From Alphaproteobacteria bacterium (GTDB taxonomy: Bacteria; Pseudomonadota; Alphaproteobacteria; Micavibrionales; Micavibrionaceae): a DNA stretch of 54,519 nucleotides. A model generated the notes under the pieces. That model saw only the letters and a list, made by a program, of their open reading frames with translations, ran no database searches and had not been told where the DNA came from. The position numbers and the translations under genes are program-made. Shown one piece after another: positions 1 through 7,214 of the stretch; the first letter of the stretch is position 1, and each line of letters opens with the position of its first letter. Location of the stretch: positions 1 through 54,519 of the forward strand of contig JAJRSA010000023.1 of assembly GCA_024279035.1 (NCBI GenBank), given 5' to 3'.

Positions 1-37
1 CTGGTGTCGTAAAATTTATTACTGTATCGTCGGTCAT
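1..37 (-). CDS. 5' end of an unidentified gene (partial)
   Basis: An ATG at 37-35 on the minus strand opens a frame that runs off the left edge, reading MTDDTVINFTTP. A purine-rich Shine-Dalgarno (GAAAGGA) lies about 6 bases upstream of it, which is what supports a real start. Only 12 residues are visible, so no family can be named. It reads away from the tetR gene. Confidence 0.45.
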   Translation of the reverse strand, partial: MTDDTVINFTTP

Positions 38-235
38 GGCGTGTCCTTTCTTTTTTGCTTAAAAAAAGGTGCGCCAACTTCACATCCTCAACAATCCTGA
101 TGAATTAGATCATCCTCATACACCACTTTCGGGCATAGCTCTGTTGCACTTGAGGCTTGAGACTACCACCTAGACTAGAGGATTAATTTTTCCATAATTT
201 ATAATTGACTTTATGGTAATTATATGTGTAAATGT

Positions 236-331
236 ACGTAGAGTTCTGCATATCTATATTTATATAGAGTGCAGAATTTCCCCACATTAAACTTGACCAC
301 CGAGACATCCGTCTTGGTGGTTCTTTTTTTT
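236..331 (+). ncRNA. Possible small RNA of about 95 nt ending at a strong terminator
   Basis: No plus-strand coding frame of useful length precedes the strong terminator at 295-331, so the terminated transcript may itself be the product. A TTGACT hexamer at 205-210 with a weak -10 near 228-233 would start it around 240. The body contains a hairpin with arms TTCTGCA (244-250) and TGCAGAA (270-276), extended inside by CTATA/TATAG, then a short single-stranded stretch, then the terminator. This hairpin, linker and terminator layout is typical of bacterial small RNAs. The call is inferred from structure only, and the -10 is poor. It could instead be the leftover tail of a lost gene. Confidence 0.35.
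295..331 (+). terminator. Rho-independent terminator
   Basis: A 12-bp stem (295-306 with 311-322, two G-T wobbles) closes an ATCC loop and is followed by C and eight T. It lies upstream of the tetR promoter, so it insulates that gene from upstream transcription or ends a small RNA. Confidence 0.8.
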
Positions 332-361
332 GTGAGGTAAAAAATATTTTATTTTTTACTC

Positions 362-389
362 TTGACAATTAAACCAACTGGTCTATTTT
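362..389 (+). promoter_or_regulatory. tetR promoter; transcript probably leaderless
   Basis: A perfect -35 TTGACA (362-367) is followed after 16 bases by TATTTT (384-389). The start codon is at 397, only 7 bases beyond the -10, and no Shine-Dalgarno precedes it. Transcription would begin at or next to the A of the ATG, giving a leaderless mRNA. Confidence 0.6.
370..385 (+). promoter_or_regulatory. NemR-type operator overlapping the tetR promoter
   Basis: TAAACCAACTGGTCTA is an imperfect palindrome differing at two positions from the E. coli NemR box as I recall it (TAGACCGACTGGTCTA). It fills the spacer between -35 and -10, so a bound repressor would block polymerase. This implies autoregulation by the adjacent TetR protein. 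Confidence 0.6.
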
Positions 390-396
390 AGACTTC

Positions 397-975
397 ATGA
401 ACAAGACCACTAAAGATATATTGTTAGAGTCTGGATATGAGATCTTTTTACAAAAAGGGTATCATGGGGCAGGACTCAATGACATTTTAAAACATGCAGG
501 GGTTCCAAAAGGATCGTTCTACCATTACTTTGAGAATAAAGAAGCGTTTCTGATTGAAGTCCTTGATTTCTATTTACATGCTATGTCTGAACAGATTACA
601 CCTTTTTTGAATGACACAACTCAACCTGCTTTGAAAAATTTTGAGACTCTGATGCGGGGCATGATTGAGAAACAAAAATCTGGAGGATGTCAGGGCGGAT
701 GTTTGATGGGAAATATAGCGCAAGAATTATGCGACGACTCTGATCTGATTGCCGATGCCGTTCAGAAAGGATTCCAAGCATGGATTGATGTTATTTCTGA
801 ATTTTTTGAACGCGCTAAAAAGGATGAGTCTCTTGTCACAAATTCTCAAAGCAAAGCCCTCGCAAATATGTTTGCAGATGGGTGGCAAGGGGCGATGCTC
901 CGCATGAAAGTAGAAAAAAGTACAGAACCACTCCATCGTTTTTTGGATGTTTTTTTAGGAATATTGAGCACATGA
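397..975 (+). CDS. TetR-family repressor, NemR-like
   Basis: A 192-residue DNA-binding repressor, probably sensing electrophiles or oxidants and controlling itself and the downstream glutathione S-transferase. The N-terminal helix-turn-helix includes GVPKGSFYHYFENKEAF (about 35-51), the classic TetR recognition helix. The ligand domain carries GCLMGNIAQELCDDSD, which lines up with the NemR segment that holds its redox cysteine. Cys98, Cys102 and Cys112 are the candidate sensors, Cys102 matching the NemR sensor position. NemR-type boxes lie over its own promoter and before gst. The start codon has no Shine-Dalgarno, consistent with leaderless translation. The family is clear; the ligand is inferred. 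Confidence 0.85.
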   Translation: MNKTTKDILLESGYEIFLQKGYHGAGLNDILKHAGVPKGSFYHYFENKEAFLIEVLDFYLHAMSEQITPFLNDTTQPALKNFETLMRGMIEKQKSGGCQGGCLMGNIAQELCDDSDLIADAVQKGFQAWIDVISEFFERAKKDESLVTNSQSKALANMFADGWQGAMLRMKVEKSTEPLHRFLDVFLGILST

Positions 976-1000
976 CCCATTGTTTTTTTGTGCTCTTAAA

Positions 1001-1016
1001 CTATACGACTGGTCTA
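1001..1016 (+). promoter_or_regulatory. Second NemR-type operator, upstream of gst
   Basis: CTATACGACTGGTCTA keeps the right half (GACTGGTCTA) of the NemR box exactly, while the left half is degenerate. It lies 72 bases before the gst start codon, in the only intergenic gap between tetR and gst. A clear -35/-10 pair could not be placed beside it. Confidence 0.5.
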
Positions 1017-1087
1017 ATAGTTAGGCTTGGCGGTGTATGGATACTTATGTGAGTATTCAATTTTAACTTTAAAAAAGGAAAATGATT

Positions 1088-1729
1088 ATGAAACTCTATT
1101 ACTCCTCTGGTGCATGTGGCATTAGCCCCAATATTGCTCTCCACGAATCTGGATTAGATTTTGATGTGGTTGCTGTAGATTTAAAAACCAAGACAACCGA
1201 AGATGGTCGTGATTTTTATACCATTAACAAAAAAGGCTCTATTCCTGTGCTTGAACTTGATAATGGCGAGACTTTGACCGAAGGTCCTGCTGTGTTGCAA
1301 TATATTGCGGATCAAGTCCCTGAGAAAAATCTAGCGCCTAAAAATGGAACAATGGAGCGCTATCATTTTCAAGAACGTCTCAATTTTGTGACCTCTGAAT
1401 TGCATAAGGGGTTTCCAATTTTCTTTGATGTCTATGGCTATCCAGAAGAGGCAAAACCCGTTGCCCGTGACCTTTTAAATCGTAAATTTGCGTATGTGAA
1501 TGAGATTTTAGGAACACAAGACTATCTGATGGGCGATGATTTCACAGTGGTAGATGGATATCTCTATAATGTCACACGCTGGACGCCTGCCGCAAATATT
1601 GACGTCAAAGCAGACCATCCAAATTTATATGCCTTTATGGAACGGATGGAACAGCGCCCTTCTGTACACAATGCACTTAAAATGGAAAAGGTCGAGATGT
1701 TTACAGAGCAGCAATGTTGTGCGGCCTAA
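1088..1729 (+). CDS. gstA: Glutathione S-transferase, beta class
   Basis: Cytosolic 213-residue enzyme that conjugates glutathione to electrophiles. The N-terminal thioredoxin-fold domain starts MKLYYSSGACGISP, with Cys10 in the position typical of beta-class bacterial GSTs, and contains KGSIPVLELDNGETLTEG (residues about 49-66), the glutathione-binding region. The C-terminal domain has DDFTVVDGYLYNVTRW, the conserved N-cap/hydrophobic-staple segment. An ATG six bases earlier (1082) is in frame, but the Shine-Dalgarno AAGGAA (1075-1080) is 7 bases from 1088 and only 1 from 1082, so 1088 is preferred. It is probably induced when the adjacent NemR-like repressor is inactivated. Confidence 0.92.
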   Translation: MKLYYSSGACGISPNIALHESGLDFDVVAVDLKTKTTEDGRDFYTINKKGSIPVLELDNGETLTEGPAVLQYIADQVPEKNLAPKNGTMERYHFQERLNFVTSELHKGFPIFFDVYGYPEEAKPVARDLLNRKFAYVNEILGTQDYLMGDDFTVVDGYLYNVTRWTPAANIDVKADHPNLYAFMERMEQRPSVHNALKMEKVEMFTEQQCCAA

Positions 1730-1757
1730 TATCTGCGTTCAGACGCCACGCAGGCTT

Positions 1758-1796
1758 CGTCCCTATATGGGACGGGGGTGCAGTCGCACCCCTTTT
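1758..1796 (+). terminator. Tandem hairpins ending the gst transcript
   Basis: A first hairpin CGTCCC/GGGACG (1758-1774, TATAT loop) is directly followed by a second, GGGGTGC/GCACCCC (1775-1792, AGTC loop), and TTTT. The second hairpin with its T-run is a good intrinsic terminator; the first is unusually close to it. Confidence 0.75.
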
Positions 1797-1831
1797 AAGC
1801 TGTAAATAAAATCCTGACTATATCTTTCGGC

Positions 1832-1866
1832 AAGGCTCCAGTTAAATGATTGGAGCCTTCTGCTTT
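1832..1866. terminator. Hairpin between convergent genes
   Basis: A 9-bp perfect stem AAGGCTCCA/TGGAGCCTT (1832-1840, 1851-1859) with a 10-base loop lies just past the stop of the minus-strand gene at 1865. T-runs on either side are weak (CTGCTTT on plus), so termination efficiency is uncertain. Confidence 0.5.
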
Positions 1867-2152
1867 AAACACCTATTTGTATAAGGGGAACGGAGAACTG
1901 ATCCGGTTCTTCATTGTCATTGGAGTAGGCCACAACAATTATTCTTCTCGCAAGTATAACTTTACGTACAACATCTTGTGGTAATTCATGATGCATAAGG
2001 TCTCCTTCGTGATTTTCTTTATCGTAGATCAACATCAATAATCGTTGATCTCGATAATATTCAATGCGCAGTGCCTCTGCAGGTAAACGTCGATCCGTGA
2101 CAATCATTAATGTTCCATCGGGAAGTTCGCATAGATCCATCTCTCTACTCAT
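1865..2152 (-). CDS. Conserved-looking hypothetical protein, 95 aa
   Basis: Unrecognised soluble, acidic protein with no signal peptide or membrane segment. It reads as alternating strands with charged loops (for example ELPDGTLMIVTDRR and RRIIVVAYSN). Its ATG overlaps the TGA of the upstream 46-codon frame (ATGA), so the two are translationally coupled and probably work together. It ends just before a hairpin. Function unknown; coding status is supported by the coupling and by a normal length for a small bacterial protein. Confidence 0.65.
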   Translation of the reverse strand: MSREMDLCELPDGTLMIVTDRRLPAEALRIEYYRDQRLLMLIYDKENHEGDLMHHELPQDVVRKVILARRIIVVAYSNDNEEPDQFSVPLIQIGV

Positions 2153-2289
2153 GGCAACACCTCTGGCATGGGCTGGGTTATTTGTGGCGGTGCAACTTGT
2201 GGGGCATGCTGTACCTCAAGGTTTTGTGTAAACCCCTGAGGAAGCCCTTCTAAACACTTCCCTGTTCCCGCTAAACACTTAATACTCAT
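2149..2289 (-). CDS. Small Pro/Gln-rich protein, 46 aa
   Basis: A short frame from ATG at 2289 to TGA at 2149, preceded by AGGAT at 2297-2301 and by a plausible promoter further upstream (TTGTAA, 17 bases, GATAAT, near 2320-2350). The protein begins MSIKCLAGTGKCLEGLPQGF and has a Pro/Gln-rich tail (residues 29-46). The two cysteines at positions 5 and 12 and the loop-like composition could suit a short exported or metal-binding peptide, but this is a guess. The stop overlaps the next gene's start by ATGA, so it may act chiefly as a coupling leader. Confidence 0.5.
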   Translation of the reverse strand: MSIKCLAGTGKCLEGLPQGFTQNLEVQHAPQVAPPQITQPMPEVLP

Positions 2290-2419
2290 AAAAATATCCT
2301 CTTTTTATACGTCCTACTATTATCTTATACAGGGGAATAATTTACAAATTGTTGAGAATAGGTTGCATTTTATCTATTTGTTCTAAAAAGTTACTGCTTT
2401 TCAATAAAAAGGTGTGAAA

Positions 2420-2923
2420 ATGACAAAAATTGACCTTCCCACAACACCAGAGCATATCTTTCAAATATTTAAAGATATTTCAATCTCTTATAAACTCTAT
2501 CATCATGAAGCTGTATTTACTGTCAAAGAAGCTGAAGCAATAGATAGAAAAGTGGGGGGCACGCCATGCAGAAACCTCTTTTTACGGGACAAAAAGAAGA
2601 AGATGTTTTTGGTAACCGCTCAAAATGAAACGCGGATAGACCTTAAAAACCTTGAAAAGCACCTTGCCTGCAAACGCCTTTCTTTTGGCTCTCCTGAAAG
2701 GCTTTTTACACATTTAGGTGTTCATCCAGGGTCGGTGTGTCCTTTTTCCGTGATTAATGATCCTCAACATGAAATCCGAACACTCCTTGAAAAAAACATG
2801 ATGAACCAACCCTTCGTGGCCTATCATCCTCTTTTGAACACCATGACCGTCACCCTAACGCCTCAAAGCCTTATAAAATTCTTTGAGCATATTGATCATC
2901 CCTATGAAATTATTGATTTATAG
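2420..2923 (+). CDS. Prolyl-tRNA editing protein (ProX / YbaK family)
   Basis: A free-standing editing domain of 167 residues that hydrolyses mischarged Ala-tRNA(Pro). The YbaK/ProX fold is visible as [38 protein letters not shown] and [26 protein letters not shown], which contain the KNLFLRD-like and GxxPGxVxPF-like family motifs. The ATG at 2420 is 8 bases from AAAGG (2407-2411) and is preferred over an in-frame GTG at 2414. Its 3' end overlaps the convergent dnaQ stop by 14 bases. Confidence 0.88.
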   Translation: MTKIDLPTTPEHIFQIFKDISISYKLYHHEAVFTVKEAEAIDRKVGGTPCRNLFLRDKKKKMFLVTAQNETRIDLKNLEKHLACKRLSFGSPERLFTHLGVHPGSVCPFSVINDPQHEIRTLLEKNMMNQPFVAYHPLLNTMTVTLTPQSLIKFFEHIDHPYEIIDL

Positions 2924-3605
2924 TCGTCTTCCAAATAGCATTGTCTATGTGTTCTACCATTTCAGCGTGAGCCATCTTTTCTTCTTTGGAAACCTCAAAA
3001 GTACGAGGCGCTCTAAATTTCTTTTCAGATTTTGGAACAGAACAACTCTCCGTGAGAGTTTCCTGTGGTACGACTTCAATCGCAAGTCCGTGCTGACGCC
3101 CTCCATTAAGTTCTAAATAAACCTCTGCTAAGAGCTCAGCATCCAAAAGAGCTCCATGAAACTCACGGGCAGTGTTATCAATTTTAAATCGTCGGCAGAG
3201 CGCATCCAGATTCGCAGGAGAGCCCGGAAATTTCTTGCGGGCGATTTTGAGGGTATCAATGGCATTTTTAAGCTTAAACTGTGGAAAGCCGAGCATTTTG
3301 AGCTCTGCATTTAAAAACTTAACATCAAACTCGGCATTGTGAATAACCATGGAGGAATCGCCAATAAAATCGAGAAAAGCGCCCACGATTTCTCCAAAAA
3401 CGGGTTTGTCCTTTAAAAACTCTGTGGTAATACCGTGAACGGCCACAGCCTCTTCAGGAACATCTCGCTCGGGATTGATATATTGCCAGTAGGTTTTTCC
3501 TGTTGGCACATGGTTGAACACTTCCAAACAGCCAATCTCGATAATCCGATCTCCGTTTTCTGGGTCAAAGCCTGTCGTTTCTGTATCAAGAACAATTTCA
3601 CGCAT
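2910..3605 (-). CDS. dnaQ: DNA polymerase III epsilon subunit, 3'-5' proofreading exonuclease
   Basis: Proofreading nuclease of the replicative polymerase, 231 residues. Three DEDDh exonuclease motifs are present: DTETTG (7-12, metal-binding Asp7 and Glu9), [10 protein letters not shown] (89-98, Asp94) and [10 protein letters not shown] (150-159, His150 and Asp155). The C-terminal tail (about 180-231), which in relatives binds the alpha subunit and the clamp, is charged and diverged. It is transcribed alone, convergent with the prolyl-tRNA editing gene. Confidence 0.95.
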   Translation of the reverse strand: MREIVLDTETTGFDPENGDRIIEIGCLEVFNHVPTGKTYWQYINPERDVPEEAVAVHGITTEFLKDKPVFGEIVGAFLDFIGDSSMVIHNAEFDVKFLNAELKMLGFPQFKLKNAIDTLKIARKKFPGSPANLDALCRRFKIDNTAREFHGALLDAELLAEVYLELNGGRQHGLAIEVVPQETLTESCSVPKSEKKFRAPRTFEVSKEEKMAHAEMVEHIDNAIWKTTINQ

Positions 3606-3642
3606 ACTTATTATTTACCATCAAAGCATAAGTTTTCAACAT

Positions 3643-4617
3643 TTATATAGACCCTTTTAGTTTGTTATGAATAGGGACATTCGGCACAGAGCGAATATCA
3701 TATTGTAAAAAAGAGAGTAAAAACTGGAGTCCTAAAATAACAGGAAGAGCGCCCAGCATGACCGTTCCTGCACTCGCCTCTCTCCCTGCTTCAATAGCAT
3801 TGCCCCACTGACACAAACTGAAAATTATACCAAAGACCAACAAGGGAAACCCTAGAACTAATTCTATAGAGGCGGCATTGAAATCTCGGAGAAAATAATT
3901 ATAAAAAATCCGTTTGATAAAGTTACGCGCATGGCCTCGTAAAAAAGGGAATAGGATTTTAGAAATTTTTAGATTACTTTCCTCCTCCCCATAGAGAGCA
4001 CGCATAGGAATATCTTGTATCACTGCGTGAACAGTATTTAAACGAAAGAGCATATCACTTTCAAAAAAATATCTTTTAGATAATTTTTGTAACGGAATTT
4101 CTTTCAAAATAGACGTATGAATAGCGATGTACCCATTCGTAGGATCAAACAAGTTCCAGTATCCACTCGACATCTTCGTCATAAAGCTCAAGACCGCATT
4201 CCCAAAGAGGCGGAGAGAAGGCATGGCTCTCACATCATCTATCCGATAAAAACGATTCCCCTTTGTATAATCACACTCTCCTTCTATAATTGGTCTTACA
4301 AAAAGAGGGATGAGGGAAGGATCCATTTGCGCGTCCCCATCAATTTTGACCACAATGTCCATCCCCTCTTCTATCGCCAGACGATACCCCGTCACAGTCG
4401 CACTGCCTACGCCTTGATTAGTCTTATGAGATACACTCTTTACACGGGGATCTTTATTTTTTCTGATCACCTCCAGACTTCCGTCAGGACACGCATCATT
4501 CACACAATATATTTGATCAATACATTCAGGAATAGACGATAAAACTGTCTCAATTGTCTGTGCAACTTTATAACAGGGAATAACGACCGCAATCTTTATT
4601 TGCTGTTCTTGTGTCAT
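3643..4617 (-). CDS. Family 2 glycosyltransferase with C-terminal membrane segments
   Basis: A 324-residue inverting glycosyltransferase of the dolichol-phosphate-mannose synthase type. The GT-A domain opens with KIAVVIPCYKVAQTIETVLSS, carries VNDACPDGS near residue 39 for nucleotide-sugar binding and DGDAQMDP (93-100) as the DxD metal site. Two hydrophobic helices, about residues 255-280 and 285-308, anchor it in the inner membrane. It lies 30 bases downstream of a methyltransferase on the same strand, suggesting a small glycan or polyprenyl-sugar locus. Sugar and acceptor cannot be deduced. Confidence 0.85.
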   Translation of the reverse strand: MTQEQQIKIAVVIPCYKVAQTIETVLSSIPECIDQIYCVNDACPDGSLEVIRKNKDPRVKSVSHKTNQGVGSATVTGYRLAIEEGMDIVVKIDGDAQMDPSLIPLFVRPIIEGECDYTKGNRFYRIDDVRAMPSLRLFGNAVLSFMTKMSSGYWNLFDPTNGYIAIHTSILKEIPLQKLSKRYFFESDMLFRLNTVHAVIQDIPMRALYGEEESNLKISKILFPFLRGHARNFIKRIFYNYFLRDFNAASIELVLGFPLLVFGIIFSLCQWGNAIEAGREASAGTVMLGALPVILGLQFLLSFLQYDIRSVPNVPIHNKLKGSI

Positions 4618-4647
4618 TCAAAACCTCAAACCGTAGGCGTTTACATT

Positions 4648-5397
4648 CTACTTACGGATAACATAGGCGAAGCCTTCACACAAATCATTCATGCCGAAGA
4701 GACGCACACTCACCTGATAGAGGCGCCAGAGAATGTGAACGGGGAAGAAAAAGGCAAAGTAATTACTCATCCAATAGAGGGTCTCCTCTTCCATTTTCAG
4801 ACCTGCTTCTTGAATGTTTTCCTTCATTTTGGAAGGGGTGCAACGATCATAAAAAGCTTCAAACCCCATAACATCTGCTTGGTCTCCGTATAATGCGCCA
4901 AGGAGTTTTCTCTTGAGGGATTCTGGGAGCCAATCATTTAGGCGTGTGAACAGGGCATTGCGACAGGGGGCAAAGACAATCAGAATGCCCCCCTCTTTCA
5001 CACAGCTCCCCATATTGGCAATGGTTGATTTTGTATCTTTGACATGTTCCAAGGTTGAACGACTAATCACCGCATGTCCATCTCCTGCGCCTGTATACGC
5101 GGTCATATCTGCAACAATGATTTGATCATAATTGTTTTGAGGGGCTTTTCTAAGCTCTGTTTCGTCAATATCAACGCCAATGAGCGTGATGTTTTTATCC
5201 ACTTTCATCTCTGGAAAAATAAACGGACGTTTTCCTCCTCCAATATCATATATTGTCCAATTATCTTGAATATAAGCAGGTAACAGACGCTCATGGAAAT
5301 CTGTTGTCCCATAAATTGACATAGAACGAGGGAGGAGTTTATCAAATGAGAAAGATATTTTTCTGTTGAGATCAAAAAAGCTTTTAAGAATAGTCAT
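4648..5397 (-). CDS. Class I SAM-dependent methyltransferase
   Basis: A 249-residue methyltransferase of the Methyltransf_11 type. Motif I is YDIGGGKRPFI (50-60), the SAM-ribose acidic residue is in GVDID (74-78), and motif II/III is seen in DQIIVADMTAYTG and HAVISRSTLEHVKD. The C-terminal third has a hydrophobic patch (YWMSNYFAFFFPVHILW), possibly a membrane-proximal helix. It sits upstream of the GT2 glycosyltransferase on the same strand and may modify the same lipid-linked or surface glycan. Substrate not determinable. No strong Shine-Dalgarno precedes the ATG. Confidence 0.82.
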   Translation of the reverse strand: MTILKSFFDLNRKISFSFDKLLPRSMSIYGTTDFHERLLPAYIQDNWTIYDIGGGKRPFIFPEMKVDKNITLIGVDIDETELRKAPQNNYDQIIVADMTAYTGAGDGHAVISRSTLEHVKDTKSTIANMGSCVKEGGILIVFAPCRNALFTRLNDWLPESLKRKLLGALYGDQADVMGFEAFYDRCTPSKMKENIQEAGLKMEEETLYWMSNYFAFFFPVHILWRLYQVSVRLFGMNDLCEGFAYVIRK

Positions 5398-5616
5398 GAC
5401 ATTAAGTCTCTCAAATAGACGCGGGAAAGTCTATGCCTAATGACACTGAAAACACCACGAAAGAGATTCCATAATACATTTTACAGAGTTGTTATGTATA
5501 GAGCAATAGATGGTTTGAGCCTCTCAACAGGTTGAGGATTTCTTTGCTTGTTCTTCGATAATGTGTATATCTATTGTGCCCCTCTATTGCCTTTATACAA
5601 TGTTTGATGATTTTGT
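5398..5616. other. Intergenic gap with no recognisable gene
   Basis: This gap lies between the SDR gene and the methyltransferase gene, both minus strand. It must hold the methyltransferase promoter; a TTGTAT hexamer and an ACAATA hexamer about 17 bases apart near 5560-5595 on the minus strand are weak candidates. A short hairpin-like CTCAAC/GTTGAG sits near 5520-5536. Nothing else was seen. Confidence 0.4.
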
Positions 5617-6378
5617 CTATAAAGCAGCTTTCTGGGGCATTTTAGAATTAATGAACACAGAGAGTTTTGCAGGAAGCATCCCCATCACAACCGAGAGTAA
5701 AAACATGGGGAACGGAAATGCAATGGTCATTTTATTTCGAGCCACCCCCGTTGCAATTTTTTGAGCCGCATAAGAGGCGGACTTAAAAAAAGGCATGGGA
5801 AAGTTGTTTTTTGCGGTAATTCGACTGTCTATAAATCCCGGACAGATCACATTTACTTTTATACCGTAGGGCTTTAATGCACCACGGAGGCTGTACCCTA
5901 AAAAACGCATTGTTGTTTTTGAGCTCGCATAGGCAGGGGCACCGGGCCATGGAGCGTAGGAGGCCATCGAGCTCATCAACGCAATTTGCCCCGTTTTACG
6001 CTTCATCATAGCGGTCACAATGGGGTCTAATGTGTTGAGAACACCTATAATATTCACATCATAGATCAAGCGCATTTGTGCCATAAAACTCTCTTCACTA
6101 AGCGCAGCCGTCCCTCCCGAAATCCCTGCATTGGCAATGAGGAGATCGATAGGCGTCTCGTTGTCTATAGACTCAAGCCACTGTTTTAGAATGTCTCTTT
6201 CACAGACATCTATGATTTTAGAGATCACTGTAGCCCCCAGATTTTTGGCTTGTGTCGTAACTTTATTTAAGCGCTCTTCATTGCGCCCTGTTAAAATGAG
6301 ATGATGTCCTTCTTGCGCATACTGGTAAGCGAGTGCTTCTCCAATTCCGCTTGATGCCCCCGTAATTACAATATTCAT
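5617..6378 (-). CDS. Short-chain dehydrogenase/reductase
   Basis: A 253-residue NAD(P)-dependent oxidoreductase with a Rossmann fold. The cofactor motif TGASSGIG is at 6-13, the NAG motif at 83-85, the catalytic serine in MSSMAS (near 137), and the catalytic pair in YASSK (Tyr150, Lys154). TGR (30-32) after the second strand suggests NADPH preference. The C-terminal 30 residues are hydrophobic (FPFPMFLLSVVMGMLPAKL), a tail found in SDRs acting on lipids or bound to membranes. It is divergent from gmk with a 74-base gap. Substrate unknown. Confidence 0.88.
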   Translation of the reverse strand: MNIVITGASSGIGEALAYQYAQEGHHLILTGRNEERLNKVTTQAKNLGATVISKIIDVCERDILKQWLESIDNETPIDLLIANAGISGGTAALSEESFMAQMRLIYDVNIIGVLNTLDPIVTAMMKRKTGQIALMSSMASYAPWPGAPAYASSKTTMRFLGYSLRGALKPYGIKVNVICPGFIDSRITAKNNFPMPFFKSASYAAQKIATGVARNKMTIAFPFPMFLLSVVMGMLPAKLSVFINSKMPQKAAL

Positions 6379-6452
6379 TTTAAAATCTGGCCTTGTGTCT
6401 CATTCATTCCTGTTTAATATGAAGGAACTAGAAGTGAAAGGCTAGAGGTAGA

Positions 6453-7100
6453 ATGGATCTCTCAAATTTAAAACGACGGGGCTTAATGTATATTTTATCC
6501 TCTCCCTCTGGAGCAGGAAAAACAACAATTACACGCGCGCTTCTCAAAAAAAACGACGAATTAATAGTCTCTATCTCGGCAACAACACGCCCGAAGCGGG
6601 GCGGAGAAACACATGGAGAGGATTACTATTTCGTTGATATTCCAACCTTCAATCAGATGATTGAGAATAAAGAAATGTTAGAATATGCGAAGGTCTTTGA
6701 TAATTACTATGGAACGCCTCGCCAACCTGTCGAAGAGGCACTGTCTCAAGGCAAAGATGTGATCTTTGATATTGACTGGCAAGGCACACAGCAAATGACA
6801 GAAATGGCACGAGAGGATCTCGTCACTGTCTTTATTTTACCCCCTAGCCGTGCAGAACTTGAAAAACGTCTCCGTACTCGCGCCCTAGATACAAAAGAAA
6901 CAGAAGAGCAAATTCAAAACCGTATGGACAAAGCCTCCAGTGAAATGTCTCACTATTCAGAATATGACTATGTCATTATTAACAAAGATGTAGACACCTC
7001 TATTTCCAAAGCCCAAACCATTTTAGATGCAGAACGTATGAAACGCCGTCGCTTGACAGGCACCTCTAATTTTGTCCGCGGCTTAATGGATGGGCTGTGA
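6453..7100 (+). CDS. gmk: Guanylate kinase
   Basis: Phosphorylates GMP to GDP with ATP; 215 residues, normal length. The P-loop is SPSGAGKT (17-24), the GMP-binding region has TTRPKRGGETHGEDYYFV, and the lid region has RLRTRALDTKETEEQIQNRM. A purine-rich AGAGGT precedes the ATG. In many alphaproteobacteria gmk follows surA-pdxA-rsmA; here it faces rsmA convergently, with an inverted repeat between the two stops. Confidence 0.96.
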   Translation: MDLSNLKRRGLMYILSSPSGAGKTTITRALLKKNDELIVSISATTRPKRGGETHGEDYYFVDIPTFNQMIENKEMLEYAKVFDNYYGTPRQPVEEALSQGKDVIFDIDWQGTQQMTEMAREDLVTVFILPPSRAELEKRLRTRALDTKETEEQIQNRMDKASSEMSHYSEYDYVIINKDVDTSISKAQTILDAERMKRRRLTGTSNFVRGLMDGL

Positions 7101-7109
7101 AAGATATCT

Positions 7110-7179
7110 CGTCATCCTGAACTTGTTTCAGGATCTCATGCATATATTCACCAGATCCTGAAACAAGTTCAGGATGACG
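7110..7179. repeat. 27-bp perfect inverted repeat between gmk and rsmA
   Basis: Left arm 7110-7136 and right arm 7153-7179 are exact reverse complements around a 16-base loop. The arms contain GTCATCCTGAACTTG, a dispersed palindrome familiar from alphaproteobacterial intergenic regions. It lies between two convergent stop codons and could form a bidirectional stem, but no T-run follows on either strand. Only this copy occurs in the window. Confidence 0.9.
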
Positions 7180-7214
7180 GGAGGGAAGGTAATGAGTCCA
7201 ATCCTTAACGGAAA

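Noticed and set aside
183-368. 61-codon minus-strand frame before tetR
   Set aside because: It runs through the terminator hairpin and promoter, has no Shine-Dalgarno, and its composition is noncoding.
5561-5764. 67-codon plus-strand frame near the SDR gene end
   Set aside because: It is antisense to the SDR C terminus, with no start signals and no recognisable product.
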